Of a stretch of DNA of 64,000 nucleotides, positions 59,630-64,000 are shown piece by piece. The notes under the pieces are model-generated. The model ran no database searches and was not told where the DNA came from. It was given only the letters and a program-made list of their open reading frames with translations. How positions within the stretch are numbered: position 1 is the stretch's first letter; every line of letters begins with the position of its first letter. The stretch is from Lachnospiraceae bacterium (GTDB lineage Bacteria > Bacillota > Clostridia > Lachnospirales > Lachnospiraceae), in assembly GCA_910574885.1 (NCBI GenBank), contig CAJTDD010000011.1, forward strand, positions 1-64,000, in the 5' to 3' direction. The translations under genes were made by a program, and so were the position numbers.

Positions 59630-60244
59630 ATGAACCAGGAAATCCAAGAGCTGTCCCGGCAGCAGTTAAAATCACAGGAAACAAAGGCAAAAATTTTCCG
59701 CGCCGCAAAAAACATTTTGCAAAAAAAAGGTTACGAACAGCTTTCCATCAAGAATATTTGCGAAGAGGCCGGCGTCTCCAACGGAAGTTTTTACCATCAT
59801 TTTAAGACCAAGGACGACCTCCTTTCCTATTACATAGAAGAGCAGCCCGGCATCGACCCAAATCTTCTGGATTTACCTGCCACCCCAGAGGAGGCAAAGC
59901 AGGCAATCGTCTATGTATACCTGAATTATGTACATTACTGCCAAAACCTGGGCGTAGAATTTATGGCTAATTATTATACGCCCAAGAACCAATCCCTGAA
60001 TCCGCTGATTTGGACAAAGCGCCCCTACCCCATCGTAACGGTATCCGATTACCTGCGAAAAGCAATCGACGCCGGCGTTGTGTCTCCCACGTCCGGCTTA
60101 GAAGACATCTCCACAGACATCCGGATGATTGTCATAGGAAATGTTTTTGAGTGGTGCCTGAAAGGCGGCGACACAGATTTTGAGGGAAATATGCGGCGTT
60201 CTCTGGAAATATATCTGGACGGGCTTTTCAAAACCCAAAAGTAA
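59630..60244 (+). CDS. TetR-family regulator
   Basis: 204 residues. The N-terminal HTH reads IFRAAKNILQKKGYEQLSIK, NICEEAGVSNGSFYHHFKTK and DDLLSYYI, a classical TetR signature. The ligand domain (residues 60-204) is of no recognisable subfamily. It is followed by a terminator and then by three lipid-related genes. A paired operator-like repeat lies upstream. It might regulate those lipid genes, although their promoter at 60305 carries no evident copy of the dyad. Confidence 0.9.
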   Translation: MNQEIQELSRQQLKSQETKAKIFRAAKNILQKKGYEQLSIKNICEEAGVSNGSFYHHFKTKDDLLSYYIEEQPGIDPNLLDLPATPEEAKQAIVYVYLNYVHYCQNLGVEFMANYYTPKNQSLNPLIWTKRPYPIVTVSDYLRKAIDAGVVSPTSGLEDISTDIRMIVIGNVFEWCLKGGDTDFEGNMRRSLEIYLDGLFKTQK

Positions 60245-60279
60245 AAATCCTTCGAGCAAGCGGACTCAAAGGATTTTTT
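60243..60279 (+). terminator. Terminator after tetR
   Basis: AAAAATCCTT (60243-60252) pairs with AAGGATTTTTT (60269-60279), overlapping the tetR stop. It separates tetR from the lipid genes. Confidence 0.7.
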
Positions 60280-60304
60280 AGAAGGGAATATGGTAGTGAA
60301 ACCA

Positions 60305-60333
60305 TTTACAATAATATCTTGTAAGTGTATTAT
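60305..60333 (+). promoter_or_regulatory. Promoter of the lipid kinase/GDPD genes
   Basis: TTTACA (60305-60310) and TATTAT (60328-60333), 17 nt apart. About 75 nt of leader follows before the AAGGAGG ribosome-binding site of the kinase gene. Confidence 0.6.
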
Positions 60334-60414
60334 AACGCTGCCCTTCCAATAAATCCAATCATTAATTATAATATAACTTTTCAATTTATAGATATTATCT
60401 ATAAGGAGGTCTTT

Positions 60415-61365
60415 ATGAGGACATCTGGATACACCTTCATCGTCAACCCGAATTCTAAATCCGGCTTAGGACGCAAGATATGGAGCCGTCAAGTGGAACC
60501 CGCCTTAAAGAAGCAGGGAATCCCCTATGAGGTATTTTTTACAAAATACCGGCAGCATGCCGTAAAAATTTCCCGGAAGATTACCGGAGACGGGGAATGC
60601 CACACCATCATCGTACTTGGTGGAGACGGTACAATCAATGAAGTAGTTAATGGTATTGCGTATCTGTCCAAAGCCACCCTTGGGTACATTCCCACCGGGT
60701 CAAGCAATGATTTTGCCCGAAGCCTCAGGCTTCCCACCGACCCGCTTCCGGCGCTTTCCAATATCCTTTCGCCTACCCGCTATCTGTCGGCCAATATCGG
60801 TATCCTTACATATGACGGCAGGAAACGGCGGTTCGCCGTAAGCTCGGGGATAGGTTTTGACGCCGGCATCTGCCATGAAGCCATGGTTTCCCCCTTAAAG
60901 CCGCTGCTAAACAGACTGGGTCTCGGGAAGCTGACTTATGTGGGAATTGCGCTGCACCAAATCCTTACCCTCACTCCCGGGCAGATTACCGTGACATTGG
61001 ATGATAAGCACAAGATGAAGTTTCCGAAAGCCTATTTTGCCACGGCTATGAACCAGCCCTACGAAGGCGGCGGTTTTCTTTTCTGCCCGGCTGCGGACTG
61101 CAAAGATGATTTTTTGGACGTCATTGTCATATCCGGGCTGTCCAAACTAAAGATACTGTCCCTGCTTCCTACGGCATATAAGGGCTGGCATACCCGTTTC
61201 CGGGGCGTCCATATCTATCGCTGCAGGAAAATGGAGATTGCAAGCCAAAGCCCTCTCCCCCTCCATACGGACGGAGAGCCGGTCTTTCGTCAGACGCAAG
61301 TTTCCATGTCGCTGCACTCCGAAAAGCTTCGGATCATTGCAGCGCCTTTACAGATGATTTTTTAG
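60415..61365 (+). CDS. Diacylglycerol/lipid kinase (DagK/YegS family)
   Basis: 316 residues from the ATG at 60415, which has AAGGAGG just upstream; the longer ORF is not used. The nucleotide-binding loop IIVLGGDGTINEVVNGIA and the GYIPTGSSNDFARSL block identify the DAGK catalytic domain. A C-terminal beta-sandwich follows, with DGEPV (LHTDGEPVF). It phosphorylates diacylglycerol or a related lipid at the membrane, feeding it back into phosphatidic acid. It is 11 nt before the GDPD gene. Confidence 0.92.
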   Translation: MRTSGYTFIVNPNSKSGLGRKIWSRQVEPALKKQGIPYEVFFTKYRQHAVKISRKITGDGECHTIIVLGGDGTINEVVNGIAYLSKATLGYIPTGSSNDFARSLRLPTDPLPALSNILSPTRYLSANIGILTYDGRKRRFAVSSGIGFDAGICHEAMVSPLKPLLNRLGLGKLTYVGIALHQILTLTPGQITVTLDDKHKMKFPKAYFATAMNQPYEGGGFLFCPAADCKDDFLDVIVISGLSKLKILSLLPTAYKGWHTRFRGVHIYRCRKMEIASQSPLPLHTDGEPVFRQTQVSMSLHSEKLRIIAAPLQMIF

Positions 61366-61376
61366 AGGAACGTGTT

Positions 61377-62198
61377 ATGCTGGTACTTATTTTCATCATA
61401 TTGACAATAATTCTCTTACTATACATATTCGCCATCTCTCCGCGCTTCACCCGCCGAAGAGATATGCGCCGCTATAGGCACACCATGTTCGCCCACAGAG
61501 GGTATCACTGCATAGAGAAGGGTATTCCCGAAAATTCCATGGCGGCCTTTAGCGCCGCGCTGGGAAAAGGGTACGGTATTGAAATCGACCTCCACCTTAC
61601 CAGGGACGGGCGGCTGGTAGTCTTTCACGACGACACGCTGGAACGGCTCTGCGGCCGCCCGGACACGGTAGAAAATCTGACCTATGAGGAGGTGAAATCC
61701 TGCCGCCTTTGCGGTACTGCCGAGACGATTCCCTCTTTTGACGAAGTGCTTTCCCTCGTAAAGGGACGGGTCCCCCTGCTGATTGAGCTTAAAATTCCGG
61801 ATTCCTCGATGTACATTTGCCGTGAGACTATGCGCTGCCTCAGCCATTACCAAGGCCCTTGCCTGATTCAGTCCTTCAACACCATCGGGATCCGCTGGTT
61901 CAGACTGAACGCGCCCCACATCCTGCGCGGGCAGCTTTCGTCCAATTTGACCCGCGATCCCTTGAAAGAGGCATGGCTTTTCCGCTTCATGGTAAAGCAT
62001 TTATTATCAAATTTTTTAGGGAGGCCGGATTTTATCTCTTATAACTTGAATGATCTGCCGATTGTCAATGTCTGGATTCTTAAACATATTTTTCATGTGC
62101 CTGTCGCCGTATGGACACTCAATACTCCGGACATGCTAAAAAAGGGTTCTCAGCATTTTGACATGCAGATATTTGAAAAAAGGAATGAAAATTATTAA
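61377..62198 (+). CDS. Membrane-anchored glycerophosphodiester phosphodiesterase
   Basis: 273 residues. One N-terminal membrane helix (VLIFIILTIILLLYIFAIS) is followed by a GDPD TIM barrel: FAHRGYH, the PENSMAAF glutamate, EIDLHLTRDGRLVVFHDD and LIELKIP. These supply the HRG, ExD and H metal and acid-base residues. It would cleave glycerophosphodiesters, or polyglycerol-phosphate, outside or at the membrane face. Co-transcribed with the lipid kinase. RBS GAGGAACG is weak. Confidence 0.9.
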   Translation: MLVLIFIILTIILLLYIFAISPRFTRRRDMRRYRHTMFAHRGYHCIEKGIPENSMAAFSAALGKGYGIEIDLHLTRDGRLVVFHDDTLERLCGRPDTVENLTYEEVKSCRLCGTAETIPSFDEVLSLVKGRVPLLIELKIPDSSMYICRETMRCLSHYQGPCLIQSFNTIGIRWFRLNAPHILRGQLSSNLTRDPLKEAWLFRFMVKHLLSNFLGRPDFISYNLNDLPIVNVWILKHIFHVPVAVWTLNTPDMLKKGSQHFDMQIFEKRNENY

Positions 62199-62214
62199 CA
62201 AACCATGAACTTTG

Positions 62215-62243
62215 TTGTTGATTCTTTTTTTTCATGTTATAAT
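62215..62243 (+). promoter_or_regulatory. Promoter of the PAP2 gene
   Basis: TTGTTG (62215-62220), 17-nt spacer, TATAAT (62238-62243). About 80 nt of leader follows before the ATG. Confidence 0.6.
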
Positions 62244-62327
62244 TCGGATTGAACCATGAATATGCTTTAGAGAACGCCTATATCTAAACGCATTGATCTT
62301 CAGGCTTATGTAAAAGAGGTAATAATT

Positions 62328-62996
62328 ATGAGCATCATCCAACGGACGAAGAACTTTATAAAAAAATATCGGCACGCATGGGTATTGTTATATGGATTCA
62401 TTTATATGCCATGGTTCATTTATCTGGAGAAAAGGACGGACGTCCATTATTTCCTGATTCATTCGCCCCTTGATGATTACATTCCTTTTGTTGAATATTT
62501 TATTGTGCCATATCTGTTATGGTTTGCGTTTGTGGCTGTTGCCGCCGGATATTTTTTCTTTACGGATAAGACAGGGTTTTACCGCCTTAGCGCTTTCTTG
62601 ATAGTCGGGATGACGTTTTTCCTGTTCTTATGTACCGTATTCCCCAATGGGCTGAATCTGCGTCCGGCTACATTTGCAAGAGATAATATTTTCGTCGAGC
62701 TGGTGAAACATGTCTATGCCACGGATACGCCGACGAACGTGCTGCCCAGTATCCATGTGTTTAATTCCCTTGGCGTCTGTATCGCCATCTGGCACAGCGA
62801 GGCGCTTAAAAAGCACAGGAAGATACAGTATGGGGCTTATCTGCTTGCCGTATTGATTATCTTATCTACCGTGTTCTTGAAGCAGCACTCCGTGACGGAT
62901 GTGATTGCGGCTTTTGCACTGGCTTGCGTGATTTATCCCTTTGTGTATGCCACGCAGGAGAAGAAGGCGACTAAGCTGTCCCACCAGCCCATTTAA
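62328..62996 (+). CDS. PAP2-family membrane phosphatase
   Basis: 222 residues with five or six membrane helices. PAP2 motifs are visible as LPSIHVFNSLG (PSxH) and STVFLKQHSVTDVIAA (the SR-x5-H-x3-D motif, with T in the usual R position), preceded by NGLNLRP. It should dephosphorylate phosphatidate or undecaprenyl-type lipids at the membrane. Together with the kinase and GDPD genes it makes a small lipid-turnover neighbourhood. RBS AAAGAGG precedes the ATG. Confidence 0.82.
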   Translation: MSIIQRTKNFIKKYRHAWVLLYGFIYMPWFIYLEKRTDVHYFLIHSPLDDYIPFVEYFIVPYLLWFAFVAVAAGYFFFTDKTGFYRLSAFLIVGMTFFLFLCTVFPNGLNLRPATFARDNIFVELVKHVYATDTPTNVLPSIHVFNSLGVCIAIWHSEALKKHRKIQYGAYLLAVLIILSTVFLKQHSVTDVIAAFALACVIYPFVYATQEKKATKLSHQPI

Positions 62997-63101
62997 AGAA
63001 GGACACGGCCGTGCTTTACTGATTTTAGATTGAACCTTCCTGCCCATGTCTTGGGCGGGAAGATGAAGATATACTTTAATTTTAAGAGGAGGATACATTT
63101 T

Positions 63102-63524
63102 ATGTATGCAGAATTTAGTGAAAACCTGGTAACTGGCAACGAGATGATTGACTCTCATCACAAGGAGCTGATTGACCGCATCAACAAGTTATTGGACAGC
63201 TGCGAGCAGAGCAATGAGAAGACCGCGGCAATCAAGATGATGGACTATCTTGCGGATTATACGGACTTCCATTTCTCCGCCGAGGAAAAGCTTCAGCAGG
63301 AGATTGAATATCCGGGATTTGAGAAGCATAAGGCACAGCATGAGGCGTTCAAGAACACCATCAAGGAGCTTGAGGAGATGTTGGTGGAAGAGGAAGGGCC
63401 GTCTAACGCTTTTGTGAAAAAAGTACATGAGAATGTAATTCAGTGGTTCTATACACATATTGAGGGCTTTGACAGGTCTGTTGCAGAATATAAATTTATG
63501 AAGGAAAATAACGAAAGATTATGA
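63102..63524 (+). CDS. Bacteriohemerythrin
   Basis: 140 residues from the ATG at 63102 after AGGAGGATACATTTT. The metal ligands are present: MIDSHHKELIDRINKLL, DYTDFHFSAEEKL, FEKHKAQHEAF and WFYTHIEGFD, which give the five histidines and two carboxylates of the di-iron site. It binds oxygen or senses it, a common trait of anaerobes. Its stop overlaps the next ATG by 4 nt (ATGA). An inverted repeat, CTTCC-T-GCCC with GGGC-G-GGAAG, lies at 63037-63063 in its leader. Confidence 0.92.
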   Translation: MYAEFSENLVTGNEMIDSHHKELIDRINKLLDSCEQSNEKTAAIKMMDYLADYTDFHFSAEEKLQQEIEYPGFEKHKAQHEAFKNTIKELEEMLVEEEGPSNAFVKKVHENVIQWFYTHIEGFDRSVAEYKFMKENNERL

Positions 63525-64000
63525 TTACAAAAGATTTCCATGCTTCAAAGCGAAAACTATACAGCGACTTATTAGAAGACGGATCCGCCGGATTCGTCTT
63601 TTCTGGCGGGCAGAGGGGCGACCGCGGCGATATGATGCATCATTTTACCCCTTACGCCAATTTTTATTACCTGACCGGATTTACACAGCCTAAGGCTGTC
63701 CTTATGATTACAAAGATCGCCGGGAAGGTACGGGAAGTATTATTTATTGACCATCCGAACGAGATGGCGAAGAGATGGCTCGGGATATTCTATACCAAAG
63801 AAAGCGTAAAGGAAGAGACAGGTATTGAGAATGTAGAATATCTGGAAACTTTCGAGGATTCCCTCCCGTTTTTCAGTGGGTCTGGCCGTGTACAGAATGT
63901 CTATATCGACATTGCGAACTGGGAAGGAGCATTTTCCACGAACGAGGCCCAAAAGTTTGCCGCCCGGGTCCATGAGTATAACCCCACATTAAAGATGCAC
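63521..64000 (+). CDS. Xaa-Pro aminopeptidase family protein, N-terminal part
   Basis: 160 residues to the window edge, 3' end missing. The visible part is the aminopeptidase P N-terminal domain: AGFVFSGGQRGDRGDMMHHF, ANFYYLTGFTQPKAVLMI and MAKRWLGIFYTKE. The metal-binding pita-bread domain would follow outside the window. It probably removes N-terminal residues before proline. Coupled to the hemerythrin gene by the ATGA overlap. Confidence 0.88.
   Translation, partial: MITKDFHASKRKLYSDLLEDGSAGFVFSGGQRGDRGDMMHHFTPYANFYYLTGFTQPKAVLMITKIAGKVREVLFIDHPNEMAKRWLGIFYTKESVKEETGIENVEYLETFEDSLPFFSGSGRVQNVYIDIANWEGAFSTNEAQKFAARVHEYNPTLKMH

Overview
The window looks like chromosome from a low-to-mid GC Bacillota of the Lachnospiraceae type. 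This rests on the AGGAGG ribosome-binding sites, the tRNA sequences, the Ku plus small ATP-dependent ligase module, and conjugative-element genes of a kind familiar from gut Clostridia. Names come from motif recognition without database searches.

Left part, 1 to 38.1 kb, is accessory and mosaic. It opens with a minus-strand promoter and folded leader that run off the left edge. Then come a UPF0178 protein and an end-joining set (Ku, DNA ligase, a small protein, DUF4317), a hydrolase-rhodanese fusion and an XRE regulator. Type IV secretion remnants (5.8-8.5 kb) follow and stop abruptly beside a tRNA-Lys. A stretch of housekeeping-like accessory genes comes next (PIN/RelB toxin-antitoxin, TIGR04076, Tag glycosylase, flavodoxin). 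From 11.6 to 17.9 kb there are more conjugative-element pieces (SSB with a regulated leader, a truncated AAA ATPase) and several broken genes. From 31.4 to 38.1 kb a second block of the same kind holds ParR/ParM, a frameshifted sortase B, a CHC2 primase, a putative annealing protein, a RecD-like helicase tail and an integrase tail next to tRNA-Leu. Nonsense codons, frameshifts and truncations show that the conjugative material is decaying. No relaxase, coupling protein or VirB4 is present.

Within this mosaic lies an apparently intact, tightly packed minus-strand operon, 29.7 down to 18.2 kb. It contains an exported lipoprotein, two ABC exporter half-transporters, a second exported protein related to the first, a LytTR regulator with a degenerate receiver, a short trigger-factor-like chaperone, a thioredoxin with a CVPC centre, an M16C metallopeptidase, a UPF0597 L-cysteine/L-serine lyase-type enzyme and a YitT membrane protein. 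A small sigma-factor/HTH pair sits immediately upstream. I know of no described system with this composition, and it is the best candidate in the window for something new.

Right part, 38.16 to 64 kb, reads as stable chromosome. A six-tRNA cluster (Glu, Thr, Met/Ile2, Asp, Val, Leu in transcription order) is followed by a SWIM-SNF2 helicase, a second UPF0597 enzyme, a DUF4143 ATPase, a MarR-controlled heterodimeric ABC exporter, a second SNF2 helicase with a separate SWIM protein, two more ATPase-nuclease-like proteins and Tex. A TetR regulator precedes a lipid gene set (diacylglycerol kinase, GDPD, PAP2). A bacteriohemerythrin and the start of an Xaa-Pro aminopeptidase end the window. Several promoters, terminators and repeated operators can be read directly.
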